Shown one piece after another: positions 35,812-44,703 of a stretch of 64,000 nucleotides of DNA. The notes under the pieces were generated by a model. It was not told the DNA's origin and made no database searches. It worked only from the letters and a program-made list of their open reading frames with translations. Origin of the DNA: a virus. Location of the stretch: positions 1-64,000 of IMG/VR virus record IMGVR_UViG_3300034068_000289, one strand, 5' to 3'. Within the stretch, counting starts at the first letter, position 1. Each line of letters starts with the position of its first letter. A program made the position numbers and the translations under genes.

Positions 35812-35820
35812 ATTATATCA
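35812..35820 (-). promoter_or_regulatory. Extended -10 promoter after the capsid gene
   Basis: TGA-TATAAT on the minus strand, with a second overlapping TATAAT at 35820-35825. The ATG follows about 30 bases later with AGGAGG. It would restart transcription after the hairpin behind the capsid gene. Confidence 0.55.
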
Positions 35821-35835
35821 TTATAAAGTTAATAA

Positions 35836-35865
35836 GGGGGACAGGAGAGTGAACTCCCGCCCCCC
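35836..35865 (-). terminator. GC-rich hairpin after the major capsid gene
   Basis: Arms GGGGG and CCCCC enclose an inner GGAG/CTCC stem. On the minus strand it is followed by TTATTAACTTTATAA, which is T-rich but not a clean T-tract. It starts 22 bases after the capsid stop. It could be a weak terminator or an mRNA 3' stabiliser. Confidence 0.5.
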
Positions 35866-35886
35866 ATTAAAGGTACTGTTTACAGA

Positions 35887-37026
35887 TTATGCGTCTGCAG
35901 CAGCGTCAGCGAATGCAATTGCATCCTCTTCTTCCCATTGAATACCAAAGCGGACGAATACTGTGTATTCAATTGTGTCCTTCTTTGCTACGTATTCACG
36001 GTTTACAGTGATGTCACGTTGCATACCCCATACACGGTTGGCAGGGAATGTCAAATCGATATATCCTGCTGGGTAGTAAGGGACTTCCTGAACTTCAATT
36101 CCAAGAACACGAGTTGTACGTGCTCCACCGAATGTCTGTCCAAGTCCGTCTAGATAGTTCTGACGGTTTGCTTGTGTGCTTCCTGGCATACGACCAGAGA
36201 ATGCTTCTGCAACTGCATCTGCAAGGGTACCGTTATTCTTAACGATTCCTCCGAATGCATCTGTACCTGCGTAGAACTTAAGATTGTTCTTAAGTGCACG
36301 GTACTTACGTGGCATTGCATTGATGATTCCCTGCATAACTTCAGGTGTCCAAGCATTATCTGCTACGGTTACAACTGATTCATGTGCGAATCCATTAGTC
36401 TTGGTCTTCTTTACGAAACCAGTCATGATGTTAAGGAATGGGGATGTTGAACCATCACCATTAATAGCCAAGTCTTCGATATCATTTGCAAACGCATTTG
36501 TCATCAAACGTACTAGGTGATCCTCAAGAGCATCTCCTTCTACGCCATCTTCAAGTGCTTCAGCAGAAACTTCCCAGTCAAGACGAATCTTCTTTGTAGT
36601 TAATTCGACCTTTGAGAATGTTGCTCCTGTGTTTGTATATGTGCCGTCTGCTTGTGCTGCTGAACGAATTACACGCTCTCCTACGTTTACTTTTTCAAGT
36701 TCCATAGTATTTGCTCGCATTGTGACCTTACGGCCATCATTTGCAAGTACAGTTGCATCCCAAACATAGTCAATAAAACGACGTGCCTGTTCAGGGCGCA
36801 AAATTCCAGATGCTGCAGTAGTCCCAGAAGGGTTTACGGCATTGGAACCAGATGATGAACCGATGGTTGCTACTGGGGTATTACCCAATGTGCTTGCACC
36901 TGGGTTAGAAACTCCACCAATACCACCTGACGCAAATGCGCCTTGGCCTTGATAAAGTCCTGGGGCAGTTCCGCCCACGTTACCAGATGTACCTGGTTGA
37001 TTCTTTTCTATATTTTGTTCCGACAT
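35887..37026 (-). CDS. Major capsid protein (HK97 fold)
   Basis: A 379-residue shell protein. The first 70 residues are Gly/Ser/Asn-rich and low-complexity. The body carries typical HK97-fold features: an N-arm helix (PEQARRFIDYVWDATVL), a long spine helix (GDALEDHLVRLMTNAFANDIEDLAINGDG) and a conserved C-terminal beta part (RDITVNREYVAKKDTIEYTVFVRFG), which closely resembles capsids in the phage gp5 family. It lies directly after the protease-scaffold gene, has GGAGGTGA upstream of the ATG and ends before a GC-rich hairpin. The flexible N-terminal region could be surface-exposed or removed. Confidence 0.9.
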   Translation of the reverse strand: MSEQNIEKNQPGTSGNVGGTAPGLYQGQGAFASGGIGGVSNPGASTLGNTPVATIGSSSGSNAVNPSGTTAASGILRPEQARRFIDYVWDATVLANDGRKVTMRANTMELEKVNVGERVIRSAAQADGTYTNTGATFSKVELTTKKIRLDWEVSAEALEDGVEGDALEDHLVRLMTNAFANDIEDLAINGDGSTSPFLNIMTGFVKKTKTNGFAHESVVTVADNAWTPEVMQGIINAMPRKYRALKNNLKFYAGTDAFGGIVKNNGTLADAVAEAFSGRMPGSTQANRQNYLDGLGQTFGGARTTRVLGIEVQEVPYYPAGYIDLTFPANRVWGMQRDITVNREYVAKKDTIEYTVFVRFGIQWEEEDAIAFADAAADA

Positions 37027-37050
37027 AATATTTCACCTCCAAGTGACTTT

Positions 37051-38394
37051 TTACTTAAATAGATCGGTTGTTTTGAGGAAACTCCCGCCCCATAGGGATT
37101 TTTCAACCATTTCAGGCTGATCCTGTACAATCTCTCCGAGATCGCCAGACTTTCGGAAAGCAGTATCTTGCTCTACAAGTTCTACACGCTTACCAAATTC
37201 ATTAAATACATTTGTTGCTGATGCAATATCTTTTGCAACTGCTTCAAATGAGTTTTGCGCTACTTCAATATCAACCTTTGTAGACTTTAAAAGTTCTACT
37301 TCTGATTGTAATGATTTAACTATTTCTACTAGATCGCTAAAGGCTTTTTCAAGACCGTCATTGGTTTCTGTAACTGCTTCTGCGATTGCTTCTGCAACTA
37401 CATCATCTGACTTAGATACATCTGCGTCTGTGTCTGCTACCTTTTCAATTTCTTCTACAACTGCTTCGTCTGACTTAACAACATCTGCTGTTTCTGTCTC
37501 TTCTGCCTTTGCAATTACTTCGGTAACTTCTTCAACCACGGCATCTGCCTCTGGAGCGACCTCTGACTTTGTTACTTCTACTAGTGCTTCTGTTTCAATA
37601 ACTTCTGCAACTGTTTCTGTCTTTTTTGTCATAGGTTGTACCTCCTTGTTAATCTTAGAAGTATTAATGCCTTTAGCACTATCAACTAAGAATTTTATCA
37701 TTGTTACTTTTTCGTTATCCGTTTTTTCAACGAATCCTATGTTTTCCATCTGGCTTCCTGTTGTTGGGCTTAACTCATTTTCATTTTCAGAAACCATAAC
37801 GATACCAGATTCTTTATCATAAAAAACATTCTCTAATACTGTTTCATCTGCTTTAATAACATCTAGTCCGTCAACTTTTTCTACAGACATAATGTTTGCA
37901 AACTGATTTGCTGGTGAATCAACAAGACTCAACTCTACCAAATCATATTGCTTAATAATTCTAATTGCTTTATCTGACTTCTCGTCATAACCATCATCCC
38001 ACTTGTTCATTCTTCCGCCAATTGAAAAACCTTGAAGTGTCCCATCAAGTACCTTTTCCCAAGTATCTTGTGCACCCTTTGAAACATATGCAGATACATA
38101 TACTCCATTATAAAATTTCTTTGTTTCTGGATCAAAATACTTATCTGCTTTAAATGAAATCATTTTTCCTACTGCTAGTGGCTGATGCATTTCTCTAATG
38201 TTCCCACGGAATTTTGCAAATGCCTCCATTGATGCTTCTGCTGTTACAATGTCGTCTTGCTTGTCAATATTATCAAGTGATGCAAACCCAGAAACGGTTC
38301 TTCTATTCTCATCAACTTTTGAGAATGGCATCGAGAGACGCAAATTTTCCCCATCTGAATTCCAATGGGCTTTGGATATATTGTTCACCATCAT
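37051..38394 (-). CDS. Capsid maturation protease fused to scaffold
   Basis: A 447-residue protein. Residues 20-170 look like a prohead protease (S78 group): H70 in REMHQPLAVGK, S124 in GFSIGGR, and the segment LVELSLVDSPAN (about 152-163). Residues 250-340 are a low-complexity V/E/A/T/D stretch and 345-410 a coiled coil, as in scaffolding proteins, so protease and scaffold are one chain. The ATG at 38394 is preceded by AAGGGG at 8 bases. It stands between portal and capsid genes, the normal order. Confidence 0.8.
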   Translation of the reverse strand: MMVNNISKAHWNSDGENLRLSMPFSKVDENRRTVSGFASLDNIDKQDDIVTAEASMEAFAKFRGNIREMHQPLAVGKMISFKADKYFDPETKKFYNGVYVSAYVSKGAQDTWEKVLDGTLQGFSIGGRMNKWDDGYDEKSDKAIRIIKQYDLVELSLVDSPANQFANIMSVEKVDGLDVIKADETVLENVFYDKESGIVMVSENENELSPTTGSQMENIGFVEKTDNEKVTMIKFLVDSAKGINTSKINKEVQPMTKKTETVAEVIETEALVEVTKSEVAPEADAVVEEVTEVIAKAEETETADVVKSDEAVVEEIEKVADTDADVSKSDDVVAEAIAEAVTETNDGLEKAFSDLVEIVKSLQSEVELLKSTKVDIEVAQNSFEAVAKDIASATNVFNEFGKRVELVEQDTAFRKSGDLGEIVQDQPEMVEKSLWGGSFLKTTDLFK

Positions 38395-38422
38395 ATTATA
38401 AACCCCTTTTATTCATATCTCA

Positions 38423-40039
38423 CTATTCGGACAATTCAGACAGTTCAACTAAATCATCAAACTTTCTTCCTTGTCCTTTCGGGTTACGACCAGCAACCGT
38501 AGTAGTGCTATCAGAATTATTGTTTACTCTTTCAGCATCTCTAGCCCTATTGGCTGTTGCATCTGCTGCTTGCTGAGGTTTTAGATCTAATGGCTCATCG
38601 CCACCTTCTCTTTGTGGCATGCCCAGAATAGAACGTGCTTCGTTTGGCGTCATGACCTGATTTTTTACATATCTTTCAAGGATTTGAGACTGAGTGATCT
38701 CATCAGTAAGCGTCAACTCATTAAATTTAAACTCAAGAATATCTGTTTTTTCTCTAACTACCTTATTAATCATCTTTTCAAGTTGTGCTTGTGCTGGTCT
38801 TGCAACTTGTTCTTTAAATGTTCTATCTTGTGCTAGCGCTGCTGCGATTGCTGACGAGTCTGACCCGCCCAACTTAGAAAGTGGAACCTGGTGTGCAACA
38901 AGGATGTCATCACGGTTTTGCTTGCGATACTCTTTAAATGATCCTTCTTGAATTCCAGCCTCAATTGGCTCCATCTTGAATTCAACCTTATTTGTATCGG
39001 AATCTGGAGGAAGTGGGATATATAGAGTTCTATGAGACTGCCCCTTAAGGCCTGTCTGTAAGAATCTAAACATCTTATCTTCTGCATCTGCAGACAACTT
39101 TGCACCCTTTAATGTTACAACATATCTAGGAACAGCCTTGTTTGAGAAGTAATCAATATTGTATTGTGAAGCCAACTGATCACCAATAAGTGATGAGATT
39201 GCTGACATAATATCTGGAACCCCATAGAATGTGTTTAATGGGGAGTATTGCTTGAAGTGTATAATTTCGTTTGGTCTTGGATCATCAGTTACCATGTTTT
39301 GATTTTTTGCCCCAAAGTTTTTAAAATAAACTGTTTTATTTCCAATGATCTGGATGTATCCATCTTTCAGCCTTCTTACTCTAATTGTAGTTGCTGGTAT
39401 GTGACCTACGTACCCAATATCTCCACGTGTTGTTCTTCCAATTTCAAGATATCCATTTCCAATTGACTGAACATCTGTGTAAACCTTTTCCATTGTTCCT
39501 GTAAAAGAGTCATCATCGTTTAAAGATTCTAGCCAATCTCTCATTTCAATTTTTGCTCTTTCAATTCTCTTTCTTGCACGACCAGTTGCTTCTGAATCTG
39601 TTGATGCTTCAAGTTTTAACATTGTTCTTGGAGAAACCTTAAAGTCATACCCAAGCCCTACAATATTTTCAACCTTTGCATCGATTGCTGCATGGTTTGC
39701 AAAAGATGTGTCGTAATAGTTTGCTAACTCGTAAACGTTCCATGGTGGAGTGATAACGTCAAAAAGTCCATAGGCATTTCTAAATACGTGCCCTGGGTTT
39801 ATCTCTTTTGACTTAGCGCCATTAACGCCAACTTTTCCAGAACCAGAATCTTCTAAATAAGAATCTGTAACTTCTGTTTTTGATAGTCTGGCTGCTCTTC
39901 GTTTAAAATTATTTGATAGACCCGACAATGTTTTAAGATCATCCCATGATTTATTAAATGGATCACTTGCCACAAAAGCATTTCTTTCATCTTGAATTTG
40001 GTCAATTCTTGCACCAACTAGAATATCGTCGTTATCCAT
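38423..40039 (-). CDS. Portal protein
   Basis: A 538-residue dodecameric ring protein of the capsid vertex through which DNA enters. It shows portal-family segments: YELANYYDTSFANHAAIDAKV, a wing region (GNGYLEIGRTTRGDIGYVGHI), DDPRPNEIIHFKQYSPLNTFYGVPD and the stem/crown helices AARSIL-type (TPNEARSILGMPQ). It starts in a TAATG overlap with the gene upstream and is followed by the protease-scaffold gene. The C-terminal tail is polar and rich in Ser/Glu. Homology to HK97/SPP1-type portals is inferred from these segments. Confidence 0.9.
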   Translation of the reverse strand: MDNDDILVGARIDQIQDERNAFVASDPFNKSWDDLKTLSGLSNNFKRRAARLSKTEVTDSYLEDSGSGKVGVNGAKSKEINPGHVFRNAYGLFDVITPPWNVYELANYYDTSFANHAAIDAKVENIVGLGYDFKVSPRTMLKLEASTDSEATGRARKRIERAKIEMRDWLESLNDDDSFTGTMEKVYTDVQSIGNGYLEIGRTTRGDIGYVGHIPATTIRVRRLKDGYIQIIGNKTVYFKNFGAKNQNMVTDDPRPNEIIHFKQYSPLNTFYGVPDIMSAISSLIGDQLASQYNIDYFSNKAVPRYVVTLKGAKLSADAEDKMFRFLQTGLKGQSHRTLYIPLPPDSDTNKVEFKMEPIEAGIQEGSFKEYRKQNRDDILVAHQVPLSKLGGSDSSAIAAALAQDRTFKEQVARPAQAQLEKMINKVVREKTDILEFKFNELTLTDEITQSQILERYVKNQVMTPNEARSILGMPQREGGDEPLDLKPQQAADATANRARDAERVNNNSDSTTTVAGRNPKGQGRKFDDLVELSELSE

Positions 40040-40425
40040 TATTCCTCATCCCCATAGAGAGCAATTGTATCTTTTGCTGCTTGGACTGCGCCAAGGTCAT
40101 TCATTGATGGAATAAGTCCAGACTTAAAGCGATCAACTTGTTCTGAATATTCTTCTTCTGAAACTCTTGTTAAACCTGGAACAAATACTGCTGTTCCTTG
40201 TCCGTCATCCCCATAGTGCATTGCTGCTTTCTTTAACTCGGAGATTCTGCCTATGTCGTTTTTCATTGCTGGTATGTTTAGAACAGAGCCAGTGCCATCT
40301 GTAAACCACTTACCATCAGACTTTTTATATACGTATAGACCCCAGTCATACATCTTATCAATGACTTGTCGTCTTACATTCTTTACTATTGGCTCGCCAG
40401 TTTCGGGGTTAATTAATGAATCCAT
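40039..40425 (-). CDS. Hypothetical protein before the portal gene, leaderless
   Basis: A 128-residue protein, MDSLINPETGEPIVKNVRRQVIDKMYDWGLYVY. The body is mixed alpha/beta with DGKWFTDGTGSVLNIPAMKND and a charged C-terminus. TGG-TATACT at 40433-40441 lies 7 bases before the ATG at 40425 and only 1 base before an upstream in-frame ATG at 40431, so the 40425 start fits leaderless translation best. It overlaps the portal gene by TAATG. A head or neck function is likely from position only. Confidence 0.5.
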   Translation of the reverse strand: MDSLINPETGEPIVKNVRRQVIDKMYDWGLYVYKKSDGKWFTDGTGSVLNIPAMKNDIGRISELKKAAMHYGDDGQGTAVFVPGLTRVSEEEYSEQVDRFKSGLIPSMNDLGAVQAAKDTIALYGDEE

Positions 40426-40432
40426 AACCATT

Positions 40433-40441
40433 AGTATACCA
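40433..40441 (-). promoter_or_regulatory. Extended -10 promoter before the portal operon
   Basis: TGG-TATACT on the minus strand. It is placed 7 bases before the ATG at 40425, so the transcript should start at the codon. It probably serves the portal, protease-scaffold and capsid genes. Confidence 0.6.
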
Positions 40442-40443
40442 TA

Positions 40444-43400
40444 TTACGTAGAAGTCTGTACTCCTTGTTGCCATCTAACGTCCGAGTTTACAGAATATTG
40501 ATATTTTCCTACAATTAATGGCAAAGAGTCATCAATAACAAACCTATTTGTACCGATAAATGTCTTATAGAGTGTTTCTGGGTCTACACCGTAAAGGCTT
40601 GTCGTAGCAACAACCAAGACTTCATCCCAATTAAAATCTAGGTCCCAGAAGGTCCACTCGTAAAGATCTTCTGGATCATTAGTAACCTTGACTCTAAACC
40701 AGGGTCTGGTCTGCAAGTCTCTAACTTCTGAAAGCCTACTTGCATCGTACAGGGATATATTGTTAATTGTTACTGGACCAGATACTGAAAACTTTCCATT
40801 TATGCTGTTTAAATTTAAAAGGTCTGAAAAATAAATCCCCAGCATGTCCCAGTGTCCAGCCTGAATTACTGGTTCACGACTAACTGTTCCGTTAACATAA
40901 AAAGCAATTCCACTTTCTACAATTCCTGTAGCAGCATTTACTGCATAAAGTTTTGCACGTTTCCCATCTGAAGTATTTGCAACTAAGAATATATCTATAA
41001 ACCTAGTACCATTGTCAAAACTTAAGATCTTGACTGGAGAAAATGGGAAAAATTCATAGTCATATCTTAGTGAAAATTGTGCTGCCATTAGGTTATATGT
41101 AGATGATTTAGATGCATTAATTGGTATTGCAATTCCTCTGTCAACCCCGCTTTTAAAATCACCCTTTATAGAGATTCCGCTATCTCTTGTTAAGTATAAG
41201 TATGGGGTGCTCTTTTTATAAATGCTATACGGGTTTGCAGTTTTGTAATCATAATAAAGTCCAGATTTGGCGTATGGGTATATATCTACTCCAAATTTAG
41301 TTCCAACGGGATTAAATCCATCCTCGCTAAAAGATTGTGATGAAAGTTGTAATTGCTTTATTGACATAGGAAGAGAAAGCATTGACCTTGTAATCATGTC
41401 AACTGAAATCGATATGGACATATCTTCAAAATTTACATCTGATGGAGGATAAATAATCATACCGTCAACTACTTCGTAGGCCGTGTTTATCCAGTTTGGC
41501 CCTGCAATAACTGTTCCATTTTTATTTGGTGCAACCTGAAGGTTATACGCAGAGTCTGGAGTCTGCCCAGCACTCTCTGTATATTCAAAGGTCACTCTAG
41601 TTCTTATAGGATTTTCTGATGTGTCATACGAATATGTTTTCTCAGATCTGTTTTTTAGGTCTAAATAATCATTATAGTTAGTATAAAGTTGATTATTTAA
41701 ATAAGCATAACTGTTAAATTCTTCGCTACTATATGCCTGCTTTAAGTCCTCATACTTCCAAGACCCAAGGCTTTCTACTGTAACAAATTTGCTTGGAGAA
41801 GGAACGGAAATATTAAACTGTAAAAAATCAAGGTCATAATATGAATCACCGTATGAGTCGTTTACGTATTTGCCAAAATAAGTTAGTGGCAAGGTGGTCT
41901 TCCAATATCCGTGGCACCCAATATCAATTTTAAAAAGACCCATGAAATATTGCGGAAGCAAAGAATATGAACTTACTACTGACCCAATTCTTGAAGATAC
42001 ATAAGAAGATACATTTCCTCCATCTACCAGATTTGCCCAGAAAGCAGTGTTATAAAATTCTGCGTCATAGTCAGTCTCGCCCACATAGGGCCCTGATGTG
42101 TAGTCTGCAAAAACGTTTTCGTAATCTAGTGGAACACCCTTGTCTGAAAATCCATAAGATACTAGGTCTAGAGTATCTTTGTTTGCAAAATGAATTCCAA
42201 AGATTTTTCCACTAAAAGTATTTGTAAACTCTTTTGTTCCACCAACATACACTGACAGTGAAGCCCTGTTGCCAAATAATGTTGCTGCATCGCTTCCAAA
42301 AGCATCTCTAAATTTATCAATACTTATTCCAGCAATAAAGGGGGATCCAACAAGGACTCCTTCTGCAGAATAGGCTACTGAAATGTTTCCTCCATTTTTA
42401 AACTTATACTTTAACGACTCTCCAACTAACTCTAAAGAAAAATAATTACCGCTAGACGAGTCTTCAATCCTAATTAAAACCTGAGCCTGAGTTTTGTGTT
42501 CTGCAATCTTGAATACCCCATACACGGCCTCTGTTCTATCTGTTAAAATGTTTAGTTTGTCAAAATGAATATATCCATTAGTGGATGCCCAATCAACTGA
42601 AGGCCTAATCGTTAAAAAATTTCCATCGTTGTCATTTTGGATTGTAGAGTTGGCAAGATAGAAATCATCATAACTTTTATTAGAAAAAACAAAATCTGGC
42701 AACCTATAGTTTGGCGTTGAAAGAGTGTTGTTTGTTATTGACAGGTTTGTAAAATATCCACTTGCCCAAGAGCCTTGATCTGGGTAAGAATAGTTATTTG
42801 TATATTTAGAAAATGGATAGTCAATTACGGTTGAAGTTCCTCCATATGAAGAATTTAAAATTTCTGGGTACTCCACTCCTTGACCATAAACGAATCTTCT
42901 TTTTGCAACTAGTGCTGGAACCTTATATGGATATATAGCAATTGCGTCAATATCAAACTGAGTTATCTCGCTGTATGAATAAAACCCAATCCAGTCATTA
43001 TCAAAATAAGCGCTACCTATTTTTGAGGTTTTATCTGGAAAAGTAATTGTGTCAATGTCGATAGATATTGAAATAACCTCATCTCCATTAATTAACAAAC
43101 TTGCATTATTTACGCCTACCCTTAAATCAATAAGCATAGGCCTGTACCACTCGTCTATTGCGTATGCCTGAGTGTAGTTGCCGACCCTTAAAATTAGATT
43201 ATTTTTGTAGGAGTATAGGCCATCAGTTGAGGCTACTGGACCGACAAGTCTTTTAGGTGTTGACGTATTGGCAAAAATTCTTAGCCAGAACTCTAAAGTT
43301 TTTTCTTCGTATTTGCCAGACTCGTTTAAAAATCCATATCCTGGGAATATAAAAGAGGGCAGAGTATTGTCATTTGTAATGAGATGAGTCACATTTGATG

Positions 43401-44151
43401 ATCCAAAAACTAGAGGAATTCCAGAATTTTGTGCAAGCAACCTGTTGTTATTTACAAGATAGTACCCTGGAGAATTTTGTAATCCATATGACGGCGCTGC
43501 AATTGCATCGTGACCTGCTAACAATCTAACGGTTGATGGCACCTGAATCTTATTAACCCCTAAAGATTTTGCGCTAAACTCTTCATTCCATTGACCGACA
43601 GTTAAACCATTAACTAAAAACTTATAATCATTTGCTACTCCACCAGGAATATATGATACCTTTATGAATGGCCTAAAGTAGACATCTTGTCTTGGAATAA
43701 TAAATGTGTCAGAAACATTTAGCCACTTTTTGCCTATGTTAACATTAAATACTTTAGAGACAGACTCCGTTGTTCCAGATGTAGAATCATAATACTCATA
43801 ACCAATTTCAACGCTACTTAAATATGTGCTTGGAGAATAAACGTATGCGCCAATTGAGAATACTCTTAAATCTTGATCAAAATCTGTGAATTTAGCAAAG
43901 TCTGGGCTAACTGCTTTTATGTATGTCTTATCTGTTTGGCCATTTAAACTTGAAACAACACTGCTCTGAAATGGTTCATTTTCTGATGTACCCGCAGACC
44001 CTAGTCCATTTTCAATAGTCCAAAGATGAACAGACCTCTTTAATTCTGAATCAACAAAAGAAATATAGTCTGCTGTATCATCAAGCGACCACATTGCTGT
44101 TGGTTGCTCAGAATAAATTTTTTCTGCATAGATGTTTGATGGGTTAGACAT
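40444..44151 (-). CDS. Large virion protein with LamG/concanavalin-like domains
   Basis: A 1235-residue, mostly beta protein. The opening YSEQPTAMWSLDD is the typical first strand of LamG-like jelly-rolls (Y-x-x-x-x-P-x-A-x-W-x-L-D/E). Further lectin-type strands appear around residues 280-430 (LEFWLRIFANTST, PMLIDLRVGVNNASLLING) and in the last third (WDMLGIYFSDLL). Such modules bind glycans or act as virion adhesins. It stands between the ribonucleotide reductase block and the portal gene. No enzymatic motif is seen. Transcription can start at TGA-TAAAAT (44167-44175). Confidence 0.6.
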   Translation of the reverse strand: MSNPSNIYAEKIYSEQPTAMWSLDDTADYISFVDSELKRSVHLWTIENGLGSAGTSENEPFQSSVVSSLNGQTDKTYIKAVSPDFAKFTDFDQDLRVFSIGAYVYSPSTYLSSVEIGYEYYDSTSGTTESVSKVFNVNIGKKWLNVSDTFIIPRQDVYFRPFIKVSYIPGGVANDYKFLVNGLTVGQWNEEFSAKSLGVNKIQVPSTVRLLAGHDAIAAPSYGLQNSPGYYLVNNNRLLAQNSGIPLVFGSSNVTHLITNDNTLPSFIFPGYGFLNESGKYEEKTLEFWLRIFANTSTPKRLVGPVASTDGLYSYKNNLILRVGNYTQAYAIDEWYRPMLIDLRVGVNNASLLINGDEVISISIDIDTITFPDKTSKIGSAYFDNDWIGFYSYSEITQFDIDAIAIYPYKVPALVAKRRFVYGQGVEYPEILNSSYGGTSTVIDYPFSKYTNNYSYPDQGSWASGYFTNLSITNNTLSTPNYRLPDFVFSNKSYDDFYLANSTIQNDNDGNFLTIRPSVDWASTNGYIHFDKLNILTDRTEAVYGVFKIAEHKTQAQVLIRIEDSSSGNYFSLELVGESLKYKFKNGGNISVAYSAEGVLVGSPFIAGISIDKFRDAFGSDAATLFGNRASLSVYVGGTKEFTNTFSGKIFGIHFANKDTLDLVSYGFSDKGVPLDYENVFADYTSGPYVGETDYDAEFYNTAFWANLVDGGNVSSYVSSRIGSVVSSYSLLPQYFMGLFKIDIGCHGYWKTTLPLTYFGKYVNDSYGDSYYDLDFLQFNISVPSPSKFVTVESLGSWKYEDLKQAYSSEEFNSYAYLNNQLYTNYNDYLDLKNRSEKTYSYDTSENPIRTRVTFEYTESAGQTPDSAYNLQVAPNKNGTVIAGPNWINTAYEVVDGMIIYPPSDVNFEDMSISISVDMITRSMLSLPMSIKQLQLSSQSFSEDGFNPVGTKFGVDIYPYAKSGLYYDYKTANPYSIYKKSTPYLYLTRDSGISIKGDFKSGVDRGIAIPINASKSSTYNLMAAQFSLRYDYEFFPFSPVKILSFDNGTRFIDIFLVANTSDGKRAKLYAVNAATGIVESGIAFYVNGTVSREPVIQAGHWDMLGIYFSDLLNLNSINGKFSVSGPVTINNISLYDASRLSEVRDLQTRPWFRVKVTNDPEDLYEWTFWDLDFNWDEVLVVATTSLYGVDPETLYKTFIGTNRFVIDDSLPLIVGKYQYSVNSDVRWQQGVQTST

Positions 44152-44166
44152 AGGTTCTCCTAGTCT

Positions 44167-44175
44167 ATTTTATCA
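44167..44175 (-). promoter_or_regulatory. Extended -10 promoter of the large lectin-like protein
   Basis: TGA-TAAAAT on the minus strand; the TGA is also the stop codon of oxygenase copy 4. AGGAGA and the ATG at 44151 follow. Confidence 0.45.
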
Positions 44176-44703
44176 CACAATGCGGGTAAACCAGCGTGGT
44201 GTTGTGAACCTTGTTCCAGAAATAATTTCTTTTACTCCGTGAACATATCTAGGCTGATCTGGGAAACAGAGTAGATCTCCTGGTTCTGGCTTAATGGAGA
44301 TTTGATAATCTGGAAAATAGATCTCTCCGCCTTCATAATCATCATTTAAATATACAAGAGTTGCTATGTCGTTTGGTCTTGAAGAGTCAAAATGCTCATG
44401 CATTCCATGTCCTTCTTCAAATTTTGCAATATGTGTCTTGTGAGGATTGAAGGGTTCAAAAGATTCTCCATAGGTGCTCAATACATGACCATAAACCTTT
44501 AAAGCATAGTCTTGCATTAGTTCTAGGATTGACGCATCATTTTCTTCAATTTCATGATATGTATAAACCTTAAATTCTTTCTCATTATTTCCATGCATTC
44601 TAAACCCATCAGGGAAAGTCTTTGCATGACTATAAATTTTTGCAGCATCATCTGCATTCATAAAACCTTTAACGTGATGTATCTGTGACACGTAGTCCTC
44701 CAT
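44173..44703 (-). CDS. 2OG-Fe(II) oxygenase (prolyl-4-hydroxylase-like), copy 4
   Basis: A 176-residue enzyme of the prolyl 4-hydroxylase-like group. The triad is H104-x-D106 (HEHFDSS) and H155 (RYVHGVKEI), with R165 (SGTRFTTP) as the 2OG anchor. Between them is the P4H-type block LVYLNDDYEGGEIYFPD and a PGDLLCFP loop. P4H-like proteins hydroxylate prolyl or other residues in proteins. It is coupled to the ribonucleotide reductase gene by TAATG at 44703. Substrate unknown. Confidence 0.8.
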   Translation of the reverse strand: MEDYVSQIHHVKGFMNADDAAKIYSHAKTFPDGFRMHGNNEKEFKVYTYHEIEENDASILELMQDYALKVYGHVLSTYGESFEPFNPHKTHIAKFEEGHGMHEHFDSSRPNDIATLVYLNDDYEGGEIYFPDYQISIKPEPGDLLCFPDQPRYVHGVKEIISGTRFTTPRWFTRIV

